Shown: piece after piece, positions 11,975-22,168 of the stretch
Layout of the letters: each line of letters starts with the position of its first letter
Position numbering within the stretch: position 1 is the stretch's first letter
DNA from: Ulota crispa
Taxonomy: Eukaryota; Streptophyta; Bryopsida; Orthotrichales; Orthotrichaceae
DNA: 64,000 bases
Direction: 5' to 3'
Assembly (NCBI GenBank): GCA_963920765.1
Contig: OY987250.1
Location: 2,294,001 to 2,358,000 of the forward strand
Translations under genes and position numbers: made by a program
Notes under the pieces: model-generated
The model's input: the letters and a program-made list of their open reading frames with translations, nothing else
Database searches by the model: none
What the model was told of the DNA's origin: nothing

Positions 11975-14900
11975 ATGAATGTTCAAGCTCTAGAAGACTG
12001 GCTGGTTATCGCATCAGCTCCGCCTTCTTCGAACTCGAAATCTCAAAAGCAAGTCCTAGGGCCTGTGCTCGGAGCAGCTCGCCAGGTTGCAGAGGTGCGT
12101 TTTGATTTTCTGGAAAAGCCGATCTCTAAGTCAATCTCTAAGTCAATTGAATTATGTTGCATAAGGTTTTGTAGTGACTTCTTTTTATTGAGATTTGGAG
12201 AATAGATGCAGAGTTTTGTGTCTTTTAGTTATTTATGTCGATGAAGAGCGTCGATCGAATTGATTTCGTGTTAATTTAGAAGTATAGTTATCAGTTAAGT
12301 TATATGCTTATTGTCCAGGTAGAGAAAGTGGTCGTGTTTGAAGCAATTTTGTTCTTGTCGTTGTTCAATCCGACGGTTCAAGGTAGTGTTAGAGAATAGG
12401 CCTAGTTGCATTTGTTATCTGGAATTTTGTAAGAAGGAATAAGTTCAGGCTTGCCTGATTTTTGCTATGAGGATTTTGGTAAGCTAGAGCCAGATCAAAG
12501 CTGATTTTTGCGATGAGGATTTTGGCAAGCTAGAGCCGGATTGAAGCAGCTGAATCGTTCAACTGTGTTTTGTATCTGGCAGGCTTGGAGCAAAGTACGC
12601 ACATGTGTTCAGCAAGGCTGGCTGGACGTTTCTCACGCAGAAGCTCTGTCTCTTATTGATCATCACCACAAGTCAATTCATGTTGCAGATTCTCATGTCA
12701 AGCTCCTCTTTGCGATTTTGACAACAGTAAGATGCGATAACAACGTTGAACTCTTAGGACAGGCGCGAGCTTCCTCGACTCGTGTAGTGATTGCGTGGGT
12801 GAGGAAAACATTCTTGATCACCGCTGCAAAGCCATTGAAGCAAGCCGAGGATTTATTACCTGTCCTTATTGAAAGTGCATGCAAGTCTTTACAAGAACGT
12901 CCAGTTTCAGATGTTTATCTGAGCCAGACGATCCTTCTCCTCGGGTTGGTTTCCACGCTCCCTTATATTTCTGATGGACGACGAGATCAATGTCGAAATG
13001 TGGTATTAGTGGAGCTGCTTGCCCGGAAGCATGTCATTGTAAAGGGCGAGCTCTCTGTTGTGCTTGCGGGCGCAGGTTATGCTATGACAGGCAGTGTGTC
13101 AATTCTATCTGCAGTACTTTCACTATGGAGTTCAGATAATGAAGGTCTTAATCCTATTGATAATCAAGGGCCACCATTACGAGTTGCGTTAATGATTTTT
13201 CATCTTCTAGAGTATCAAGCTGTGGCGATTGACTCGAAGAGGGCAATAATCTCAGAAGTTGTACAGAAGATTTCTGGCATGTCTCCCCTGCCCATGCAAT
13301 GTGCGGCTGTGATGGCCGCTGCTGGATTTCGACGAGGCTTGGTTCAGAGTAAGACTGGAAACTCAGAACAGGAAATACTTTTTCTGGAGATGGAAGTAAT
13401 AAAGACATGCGAAAACGCCATGAAACATCTGGAGCAATTGAAGAGGTATTCCTCTCCAGGAGATATTAGATGGAAAACCTCTGAGTCTGCTCTGAGACAC
13501 AGGCACCGGTGCGTTGCTTTAGCATTGGCTCGCAGCAGGGGTTTTCCGTGTCACCCGTCTATCTTACTTAGCTTGATGGTCACCTTGTTTACCGACGTGC
13601 TGTCACTGCACGATGTCTACTCTGCTCAAATTGAGGATCTCAAACGGCCTTTATCAGATGTGCATCAGTTTGGGAGTGTCTTAGGGTTTGCTATGGAGCG
13701 GCTGGAATCGTTAGTAGACAGTTCGTTGTTCCGTGAAGCTGGAGCGATCGCCCGGGCAATGTGTGAGCAGTATGTGTCCGCTACTGCAGATTTCCAGAAT
13801 ATTGCTGAACTCCTTGTTTGGCAGTTCACTCAAGACATGTACGTTGGCCATCGTACTTTTACTGTTTTAGGAGGTAAGCCACAATGGAGGTCTTTTCATG
13901 TACAATCCAGCTTGGAATTTACTCGCTGAATGCTAATTTTTTCTAGGTTTAGCTAATCGAGCAATCCTTTGCTTATGTGACATCATTTTCATTCTCCCTT
14001 ATCCCCCGTGGTGTTGGTTATTTTATTTTTGGGAAAATTTCATGGATATCCCTGAAGTTTGCAGTATTTTCATAGATACCCCTGCTTTTTCAGAAATATC
14101 ACAAATACCCTTGGACCAAAAGCTTTAGGCGTTTGTTTTGATGTGCATGACACTTTCCTTCTTCCTTTGTGCGCAAGTATAACAAGAAAGAAATAGTGTG
14201 CCCACAAAGGGATAAGGAAGTGACATGCATAACAAAACAAACGCCTAAAAATTTGGTCCAAAGGTATTTGTGATATTTCTGAAAAAGCAGGAGTATCTAT
14301 GAAAATATTGCAAACTTCAGGGGTATCCATGAAATTTTCCCTTTATTTTTCTAGTTTCATCCCAGGATGTTATTTTGGGGATCATGTGTTGAAATTTAAT
14401 TCTATGTATTTTTTGTATCAGGAAGACTTCTAGGAGGTGGCAGTGAGGCAGTAGAGAAAGTGCTTCTCTCTTCCTTCATGACATTACTAGTGTTCTCCTT
14501 ACGTGCTATTGATCCCAAGTCAGGATTGCAAGCAGGCAACCCTGTGACTGCTGCGAAAGCTGCAAGAGTACTAGATTCTCTTGCTTGTGTTGAATTTTGC
14601 AGGCGAGTTCAGTTGCAAGATTATGGAACTCTTATAGAGCATTGTGTTTCTTATCTATCTGCGCACCCTTCAGCTGCAAGGATGTTTGTGGGCTTTATGC
14701 CTTCGTACAATAATGTCGTGCATTGGCCTGGTAGGTTTGCATAGCTCTGGAGGTTGCGTGCGGTAGTTTATTTCAATGCATTCGTAGTCCTGTCTCGAGG
14801 TCTAAATATGTCTTCTATATATTTGCATGGGGCAACATCCAGTGTGTGTGTTTGCGAAACATGAAAATGTATCTCCTCTTTGTGCTTACTGTTTCTTTCT

Positions 14901-17900
14901 TTACCTTACGAAATTTGTAGTCCTTGGCTCTGCCTATGAGTAACGGTCGTTACTGTTAGGTGCTGCTGAAAGACTTCTATCTAATGTCTAGCTGATAGAA
15001 TCAAGGGAAAATTTCATGGACACCCCTGAAGTTTGCAGTAATTTCATAGATACCCCTGCTTTTTCAGAAATTTCACAGATACCCTTCGACCAAAATTTTC
15101 AAGCGTTTTTTTTTTGTGCATGCCACTTCCCTTCTCCCTTTGTGGGCACACGACTTCTTGCTTATTATGCGTGCGCACAAGGAATAAAGAAAGTGGCACG
15201 CACAACAAAAAAAGCTTGAAAATTTTGCTCCAAGGGTATCTGTGAAATTTCTGATAAAGCAGGAGTATCTATGAAATTATTGCAAACTTCAGGAGTGTCC
15301 ATGAAATTTTCCCTAGAATCAAACGGTATATATGTTGAGTTTCCTAGTTTCATGTTCAGTCTATACCATTGACTGTTTTCAACGTTGTGGGCTTTTTGCA
15401 GGTCCTTCGGAAACTAACAGCTCGGCTTATGACTGGAGTCGCGATGAAGTACAGACGGCTCGTTTATCATTTATAATACGTGTCTTGCCCTCATTTCTGT
15501 CGAATGTACCCGAAGCTACATTCTCAAATGATATCGCACCTCTAATGTTTCTGTATCCTTCAATAAATTTTTGATGTTCTCGAGGTAGAATTGCAATAGG
15601 GTAAAGCCCTAATCCTGATGTAGTTCACTCTCGATTTGGCTTTTCATTCAAGTTCTAAGGGACTAACGATTACTGAGGCAGCAGTAATGCTTCTAGCCTC
15701 TTCTTTGCAGCTTTTGTCCTTGACCCAAATTGAAGGTATTTGCAGCACCCAACGGAGCTGGTTGCGAATGCTTCTCATGCTTTGTTTGCACACTTTCTTG
15801 GTCTTGAATCCTTGGAGCTATCATCAGGTAGATCTGATGCATTTGGACCTGAACCAGCGCAAGTGGACTTGCGGGAGAAACTTTCTATATACTACGTGAC
15901 GAGGGCCTTGGAGGTATATATATTTATTTTTTCTTGGATCTAATTTTAATCGTATAATGATGCTTGTATGTGTTCCGCGTCTTTTACAGCGGTAGGATGT
16001 TTATACTGGATTCTTTTGCTTCTTTTCAAATAGAGAGAGACTTAACCCCTAAACGCCCAAGGGGGTAAGGCCTAATTATTTGTATAGTCAAACATTCAAA
16101 AAAAGTTTTGGATTTTTATTTAGTGAATTTAGAAGCATTTACCATTTGATATTCACCAAAATTACAAATTTTATTCATAGATTTTAAAATTTGGTATGAT
16201 TGGTTAAAAACAGACATTTTACTGTAAACTTCAAAAATGCAATCTTTTCAAAGGAGAGAACATCATTAGTTTCCCAAAATAGTAAATTTTATAACACTAG
16301 CAAATATTGAAGTGTTTGTCTTTGAAAAATTCTCCTTGGTGGAGTTTAACTTGGAATGACATGATTCAAGTTGGGTTGGAAAATAGACTTGATTTCTATT
16401 TAGAAATGTTTTTAATTTTTGAAAAAAGTTTATTTTTCATCTCAGGCAGCCCTCGAAAAACGGGCATCGACCAGAAAATGGTCGATTGAGCGCATAGGGG
16501 GTTAAATGTTCAGACTGTCAAATAACTTATATGGTTGTTCACCCTTTTTGGCTGTCTGTTGGAAATTCATGTAATTTCATCGAAGCTCTTAGATAGGAAG
16601 ATACGTTTATATCTGTAGTTCTTTCGACTGAACATAATTTGATGAAAGCGATCTCATGTGCTCTTGCTTCTGTTGACAGTACATTATGCCCAACTTGCTA
16701 GCCATACTTTAGTCCATCTGCACAATCTTAATATGTACTTGGCGTCTGTTCAGACATTTCCAGGAGTGACTCCATTTGATGCCCTTGTGTATGGAGTAGC
16801 AGCTGTTTCAAAACATCTCCCTCCAGGTAGCCCTGCTACTGTATATTGTATAAACCGTCTTGTTCAGAAGGCTTCCAGTCTGAAACTTACTACCCTTAGT
16901 ACAACACGTCAAAAAGGTGTTCAAACAGAAGCAAACCAGGAATTGGACGATCTTGGAGATGCTGAGAAACTCCAGTTGTTGCTCCTGCATTTGATTCGGC
17001 GCGTGGACTTGCAGGTACGTCCTCGCCCTCTGTGTGCAGAGATATTATAATGTAGAGGATACTATTATGTGGCACTTAAAAAGCATTTTGACACTTACCA
17101 GTGTGATTTTGGGAGATCAACATAGAGCTGTTGAGAGACCACTTTAGGCGCATGAGCCAATTCTGTATTTCAACGTTTATCATTAAGCATGGTTTCCTTA
17201 TGCAATGTCAATTTCACTTTAACTGACCACTATAATTACGAAATGACTAGGGGGACACCCTCCCAGTTGCTACGTGGACACCCTCTATAGCTCAACCTAT
17301 TAAATTTGAGATTATTATTATGTTGGAATACGAAATAAAATCAAAACAATATTTTAGCGCACATCTGTATCTACAACCATTGCAAACATATAACAAATAT
17401 GTCTCATTTGTGACATGGTCAAGAGTTAAATTTATAAATGAAGGGAGCAACTGGTTTTGCTCTTGACCATGTCACAAATGAAACATATTTGTTATATGTT
17501 TACAATGGTTGTAGATACAGATGTGCGCTAAAATATTGTTTTAATTTTATTTCGTATTCCAACGTAATAACAATCTCTAATGTAATAAGTTGGGCTATAA
17601 GGGTGTCCACGTAGCAACTGGGAGGGTGCCCCCTTAGTCATCCCTATAATTAACAACCCCACTTCCATTCAAAGATTAATGCCCATTGACTTTCAGCAAG
17701 GCTATGCTTAGACCACCTGATACGAGGTCCAACTGAGTGTATTAGAGGACATGAGTTGCTGGTAATAGGGCTCGGTATACGATATGGGATCAAGTCCCAA
17801 AGTATCTTTTAACCCCTAAAGGATGTTGATGTACTGTATACGTTCTCTGTATTGTATACGTTCTCTGTATTGTATACGGATGGGATGTTTGGGTAGCACA

Positions 17901-18714
17901 TGAATTTCATTGTTGTTGTAAATTTTAAGTCTAATCGTGAACATACTGCAGGTCAATCAGGATTTTTTTGGGGAATTTTTTACATTTGTCATAAAATCAT
18001 TTCTTCAAATACTCAATGTTTTTCGTATGAATATAGCCAACATTTTTGGTAGACAACATCCTTTAGGGGGGTTACTCTTGAATGACCGAGCAGCCCTTTG
18101 CGACCAATATAATACGGAGTATTTTTCTTGTATTTGGAATGCATCCACACCTTTATTGCATTTGAAATCAACAAAAAAGTTAGAATATAGATCAATGATG
18201 TTTTAGTGAGGTAGTCAAGATCCCAAATTAAAAAAAAATTGTTGGTAGCAAATGCTAGTTGTACAGCAATACAGCAATGTACATAGTATGTATTATAGTA
18301 GCTCGGTTCTTTAAGGGTTAACTTCAGTGATATCTATATCCCAAGGATATTGACTTTTTACCTTTTGCTTGTTCTTCCATATTGACTGAAAACGCCAATT
18401 TTCTTTCACAGGTTCTCCCAGAGTTGCTGCGTCAAACGGCACAATTGATTCTAAGTTCCCCTCCTCGGGCACGCTCAGTAGCTCTTCAAAATGCATTCGA
18501 TGTGGTAGCAGGCAGCAGCGACTACATGCGGAAACCAATTGTTATCCCATGGCTCCAATCTATGGCCTACCTTGCCACTCACCCAAATGCCCTAATCCCA
18601 CAACCAGGAGGAGGTGAATCAAATCAAGGAATTGTTAGTATCAACCCAAGTATGGGGATCATAGAGCACAGAGGGAGTGCAGTATATCAACAACCACTAC
18701 ATTCCTGCTTGTAA
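11975..18714 (+). CDS. ARM/HEAT-repeat-like plant protein of unknown function
   Basis: Seven exons give 870 aa with consistent phases: 11975-12094, 12583-13873, 14422-14730, 15402-15552, 15736-15913, 16754-17014 and 18412-18714. The product is almost entirely amphipathic helices with Leu/Ala-rich repeats and no catalytic motif, signal peptide or obvious membrane span. This fits an alpha-solenoid scaffold. It resembles, from memory, a single-copy plant family annotated only as ARM-repeat superfamily. Conserved-looking blocks include ALEDWL at the N-terminus, SPLPMQCAAVMAA mid-protein, TFPGVTPFDALVYGVAAV at the start of exon 6 and MRKPIVIPWLQS near the C-terminus. Exon 4-5 is separated by a U12-type intron. 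Introns hold two Mutator-like MITEs, a 405-bp foldback and three TTAA elements. The last 20 residues run to a stop codon that touches another MITE, so the native C-terminus may have differed. Function unknown. Confidence 0.82.
14031..14341. mobile_element. Mutator-like foldback MITE, family A copy 1
   Basis: Long inverted arms start GGGAAAATTTCATGGATA and end in the complement. Target duplication TTTATTTTT is perfect on both sides (14022-14030, 14342-14350). Lies in intron 2 of the ARM-repeat gene. Sister copies are at 15005, 19567, 26178 and 39412. Confidence 0.88.
15005..15313. mobile_element. Mutator-like foldback MITE, family A copy 2
   Basis: Same termini (GGGAAAATTTCATGGACA / GAAATTTTCCC). 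Perfect 9-bp duplication TAGAATCAA at 14996-15004 and 15314-15322. In intron 3 of the ARM-repeat gene. Confidence 0.88.
15553..15735 (+). other. U12-type (minor spliceosome) intron
   Basis: Donor GTATCCTT begins at 15553. Branch motif TCCTTGAC lies at 15717-15724 with the branch A near 15723, and the acceptor AG at 15734-15735 is 12 nt further. All match U12 consensus signals, and this splice restores frame across FL|Y into LQHPTELV. A U2-like AG at 15744-15745 would not keep the same residues. Confidence 0.85.
16042..16505. mobile_element. TTAA-flanked MITE (subfamily d)
   Basis: TTAACCCCTAAACGCCC at the left and CATAGGGGGTTAA at the right. The interior is shared with 30255-30780 and 57326-57868, in inverted orientation. 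In intron 5 of the ARM-repeat gene. Confidence 0.75.
17239..17643. mobile_element. 405-bp foldback element with 9-bp target duplication
   Basis: Arms of nearly 200 bp are reverse complements (left CGAAATGACTAGGGGGACA, right ending CCCCCTTAGTCATCC). Both sides carry CTATAATTA (17230-17238, 17644-17652). Nearly the entire element is stem. In intron 6 of the ARM-repeat gene. Confidence 0.88.
17809..18075. mobile_element. TTAA-type MITE, left of a tandem pair
   Basis: Left end TTAACCCCTAAAGGATGTTG, right end ACATCCTTTAGGGGGGTTAC. The inverted repeat is ~20 bp; the right tetranucleotide has decayed to TTAC. Abuts the next element. Confidence 0.65.
18072..18321. mobile_element. TTAA-type MITE (subfamily c), right of a tandem pair
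   Basis: Starts TTACTCTTGAATGACCGAGC and ends TTCTTTAAGGGTTAA. The interior matches 34722-34956 and 44432-44664 (TGGAATGCATCCACACCT). It shares the central TTAC with the preceding element. In intron 6, ~90 bp before exon 7 of the ARM-repeat gene. Confidence 0.65.
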
Positions 18715-19131
18715 AGTAAGGTAACCGTACCCATACCCGAGCGTTTAAGGGTTTTTAGGGTACTTCAAGGTCTCGGAAAATTCAGGAAATTTTTTGTAGG
18801 GTTAGTCTTTCAACAATCTATCATGGAATGTAATTTTTGAGGAAAAAGGTACTGTAGATTATTTTATATTAAAGGGCAAAGTTGCAGCTCATAGGGTTCC
18901 TATTAGAAACTTTAAACTATTCTTGAAACTACTTTGATGTGTTCCTATACATGTGTTTGATGGTCCCAATTCTAACTATCTCATAGCAACTTAGGAATTG
19001 ACATGTGACAAGATTTGCTTGTGTAAGTGGCATTCACTGCTCCACTATGGATTCAAGAGTGTGTGGAGAACACCCAAAATGTAGAGTGCGAATATGGGGA
19101 CCGCTCATGTATGGGTACGGTTACCTTACTT
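18714..19131. mobile_element. MITE with AAGTAAGGTAACCGTACCC ends, family L copy 1
   Basis: Ends AAGTAAGGTAACCGTACCC and GGGTACGGTTACCTTACTT are exact complements. It begins on the last base of the ARM-gene stop codon. The interior is related to 35059-35626. Confidence 0.78.
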
Positions 19132-20497
19132 CTATAACTCCAAATCCAGAACCGTGGTTGTCAAGGTGGGTGCGCATTTTGCACTCAAAAGTTTCACAAA
19201 TCTTATTCTTCAGAGTCGGAGGTCTATTCGCCTGAGCCACTTGTGTTTTTGTCTTGGCAATGATTGGATGCGCAGGTTCTTTAACAATATGGTGTTTGCT
19301 TTAGTTATTACTTAAGCTTCTCGAGGTTGTACGGTTTTAGATTTTAGGTTTAGGGGTTAGGATTTTTAAGGTTAAAGGTTAGAGGCAAGGTTTCCTTATG
19401 AAGTCCGTATTTCAGCTTCATGCTTATGCTGTTTGCAGTCGCAATAGCTGTTCCATATGAGAACCTTTCTTTCTTACTTACACAAACTACACTGTCCAAC
19501 TCAAATGACGCAAATTTTCAAGTCCCAGGTTCTGCCACAGTAATAATTTGGGAGGGATCATCTTTTAGGAACATTTCATGGATACCCCTGAAGTTTGCAA
19601 TATTTACATAGATACCCCTGCTTTTTCAGAAATTGCATAAGCTTAGATACCCTTGGATCAAAATTTTCAGTTGTTTGTTGTCCCTTTTTCCTTTGTGCGC
19701 ATGTCGCTTCTTTTTTGTTTCATTACATTTCCTTCTTCAACATTGGTCATGAAGAAAGTACAAGCACAACAAAACAAATGCCTAAAAATTATGGTCCGAG
19801 GTTATTTGTGCAAATTCTGAAAAAGCATGGGTATCTATGTAAATATTGCAAACTCTAGGGGTATCCATGGAACTTTCTTGTATTTTTTTCTGCTTTTTGG
19901 AAATCCTTGCTTCTTTAGTTGATAAATAACCCTGCAAGCACCATCTCATGCAAACAAACCCTCCACACAAACAATTCCAAAGGCAAGCTTTGAATTTGAA
20001 AACAGAAACTCAGAGATCACATGTCAAAAATTTGGTACAATGCGTGCCACTATAAACCTACAAACTATGGAAAGTGGCCAAATTCCTATGTAGTTTGTTT
20101 TATTTGTTTTTAGTTGTGACTTGCTCCACTATTGAGATGACACCTCATGGACTTGTCATGATGGACATAATGCGTTGACTAAGTAGCATGATTCACTTTG
20201 GATTTTTATCAATTTAGTTAGTCAACTTATCAATTTCATGCAAATCAATTATTAATATTGAGGCAATGAGTTCTAGGGTGGCTAATTCTTTGCCCTCTTA
20301 GTGTAAAATGTCCAATAGTTACGATTTTTGAATGATGATAATTTTTTTTTGGCAAACAATAATTCCAATTTCTCTTCATAACTTTTTTCCTAACATCTCA
20401 TTGCTTGTAGTTACAAAGAGATATAATTTTTTTAAGGTTGCTATAAATAGTTAATATGATTGATGCATCTTTGCTGGTTTATGGTAACACGCACTAT
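19132..20497. other. Intergenic, contains one MITE
   Basis: AT-rich sequence between the ARM-repeat gene and RNR2. Apart from the family A element at 19567-19877 I see no gene or named structure. A few degenerate TTTAGGG-like words lie at 19335-19385. Confidence 0.5.
19567..19877. mobile_element. Family A foldback MITE, copy 3
   Basis: Contains the arms TTTCATGGATACCCCTG and GGGGTATCCATGGAA with the internal CTTTTTCAGAAATT motif of the family. Ends are eroded and no clear target duplication remains. Confidence 0.75.
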
Positions 20498-20770
20498 AGC
20501 AACACTCATAACCATCTCTGTACCATAACCGTCACCTTTAAAATTTTGGAAAATTTGTGAAAGTGAATAGATGTAATTACAAGAATATACAACATGTGAA
20601 CATGAAACCTTAGTGTTGATATTAAGTGCAATTGCAGGTGGCTCTTTAAAAATTCACAACTTATTCTCACAATATCCATTTCTCGTCCTAGTAGGATCCT
20701 ATAATTTGCTAAATGTTTATTAGTAATCATCGTGCTAAAAACCCTTAATTTGACGGTTATGGGTGCTGCT
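20498..20770. mobile_element. MITE with CACCCATAAGC-type ends, copy 2
   Basis: Ends AGCAACACTCATAACCATC and GACGGTTATGGGTGCTGCT. Body homologous to 10141-10446. It sits immediately upstream of the inferred RNR2 promoter. Confidence 0.65.
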
Positions 20771-20788
20771 ACCTTCCAGCAAACTGTG

Positions 20789-20975
20789 GCGCCAATTTTC
20801 AATTTCTGCAAATTCCCGCTGGCGCCACCCGGGGCGACCAACGGTATTTCGACTGTCGGATGTCGGCGACCAACGGTCCTTCAACCATCGGAGACCGACG
20901 ACCAACGGTCCTTCAACCTCCGGAGACCGACGACCAACGGTCTTTCAACTATCAGAGACCAACGACCAGCGGTAG
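20789..20975 (+). promoter_or_regulatory. Putative cell-cycle promoter of RNR2
   Basis: Two matches to the plant E2F consensus WTTSSCSS lie at 20789-20796 (reverse) and 20812-20819 (ATTCCCGC). Then CCAACGGTA/C, the core of the mitosis-specific activator (MSA) element bound by MYB3R factors, occurs at 20838, 20870, 20902 and 20934, each exactly 32 bp apart. The motifs are carried by a 32-bp tandem repeat. A plausible leader exon follows, ending at 21224 (ACTCAG|GTACGC), with an acceptor at 22150 just before the RNR2 start. The array would then lie close upstream of the transcription start. Motifs are seen; promoter role is inferred. Confidence 0.55.
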
Positions 20976-21224
20976 GCCCGCCTCCAGAGCTTCTCCACGA
21001 CGCCAGGGACCCCAATCCTCACTTTGCTTCGCTTCAACGGCCATTTGCTTCAGCTTTTTCATTTGAGAGATCGTTTCACAACTTCTCCCGAGGCGGATTT
21101 CATAATAATCGTCACGTTTACAGCACCAGATTGCTTGTTGAGATTCAATAGGGTTGAGTTCTGCTCTTCAAACGACCTTTCAGCCTCAGCAGTGGCGGCG
21201 GCGGAGTGGAATTACGGAACTCAG

Positions 21225-22150
21225 GTACGCGGCATTCGTCATAATGATCATCAATTGGATTTGTTTGAAGGACTGCTTTGTGTGATTCGGAGACGGTGCA
21301 CTGCTGCCACGAGTGCTGCTTTGGAGAGACCATTCCTCTAAAATGTACACCTCCGATACATTCTTTATATTAAAATTTACAATAGGTGTCTTTTTCTGAG
21401 CTGCAGATATCTCTGCACAGATTCTTAAATCTTATTTTACTCTTTATGGCCATTTGTTGCAAGTTGCTCTACAGTCGAATTTTAAAAGGAGTTTAAACTC
21501 TCAGTTCTTTCGTACGTGATCTTCGTCATAATAATCAACAATTGGATTTGTTTGAAGTACCTCCTTTGTGTGATTCGGAGACGCGTTGAGTGCTGCTTAG
21601 GAGAGACCATTCCTCTAAAATGTATACCTCGGATACATTCTTTATATTAAAATTTACAATAGGTGTCTTCTGAGCTGCAGCTATGATATCTCTGCAAAGG
21701 TTCTGAACTTAGTTTTTATTTTTACTCTTTATGGCCATTGGTTGTGAATTGCTGGATTTTAAAAACGAGTTTAAAACTATCCGTTGATTCGTACGTGATG
21801 TCTCAAGCGGCTGAAGAAACACTCGGAAACCTCTTTTTGCGTCGTTTAATCTTCTCTGTTCACTCATTCAGTGTGCTACAGAGATCTAAGGACGGCGCTA
21901 CAATGTCTTCCATTAACGGAATTTCTTCTTTAGTATTAGAGTACCGTGGGAGGTTTAACTTAGTTCTAATGTGCTTTTGTGCCGTGTCAAAATTTTCATA
22001 CGTTTATACCAGTAGGTGTGCGATTCGTGGCACTTCATTTTCAGATATGAGTAAATTTGTGTTAAGGCATTATCGTTTTTGATGTTCTGATGCTGCATTG
22101 TTTTTTTAAAGTAGCAATCGGAGGTTGATTGTGTAGCGCATTCTGTTCAG
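21225..22150 (+). repeat. Tandem duplication in probable RNR2 leader intron
   Basis: About 290 bp from 21232 is repeated from about 21524 to 21802 (shared landmarks: CAATTGGATTTGTTTGAAG, GGAGAGACCATTCCTCTAA, CAATAGGTGTCTT). The interval is bounded by a donor (21225) and an acceptor (ending 22150), which suggests a 5'-UTR intron of RNR2. Confidence 0.65.
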
Positions 22151-22168
22151 ATTTCAAGTTCAATCCCC

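Noticed and set aside
16658-16753. Upstream extension of ARM-gene exon 6 (acceptor at 16679)
   Set aside because: Splicing at that AG puts exon 5 out of frame and hits a stop; the acceptor ending at 16753 keeps phase 0 and joins RALE to TFPGVTPF as expected for the family.
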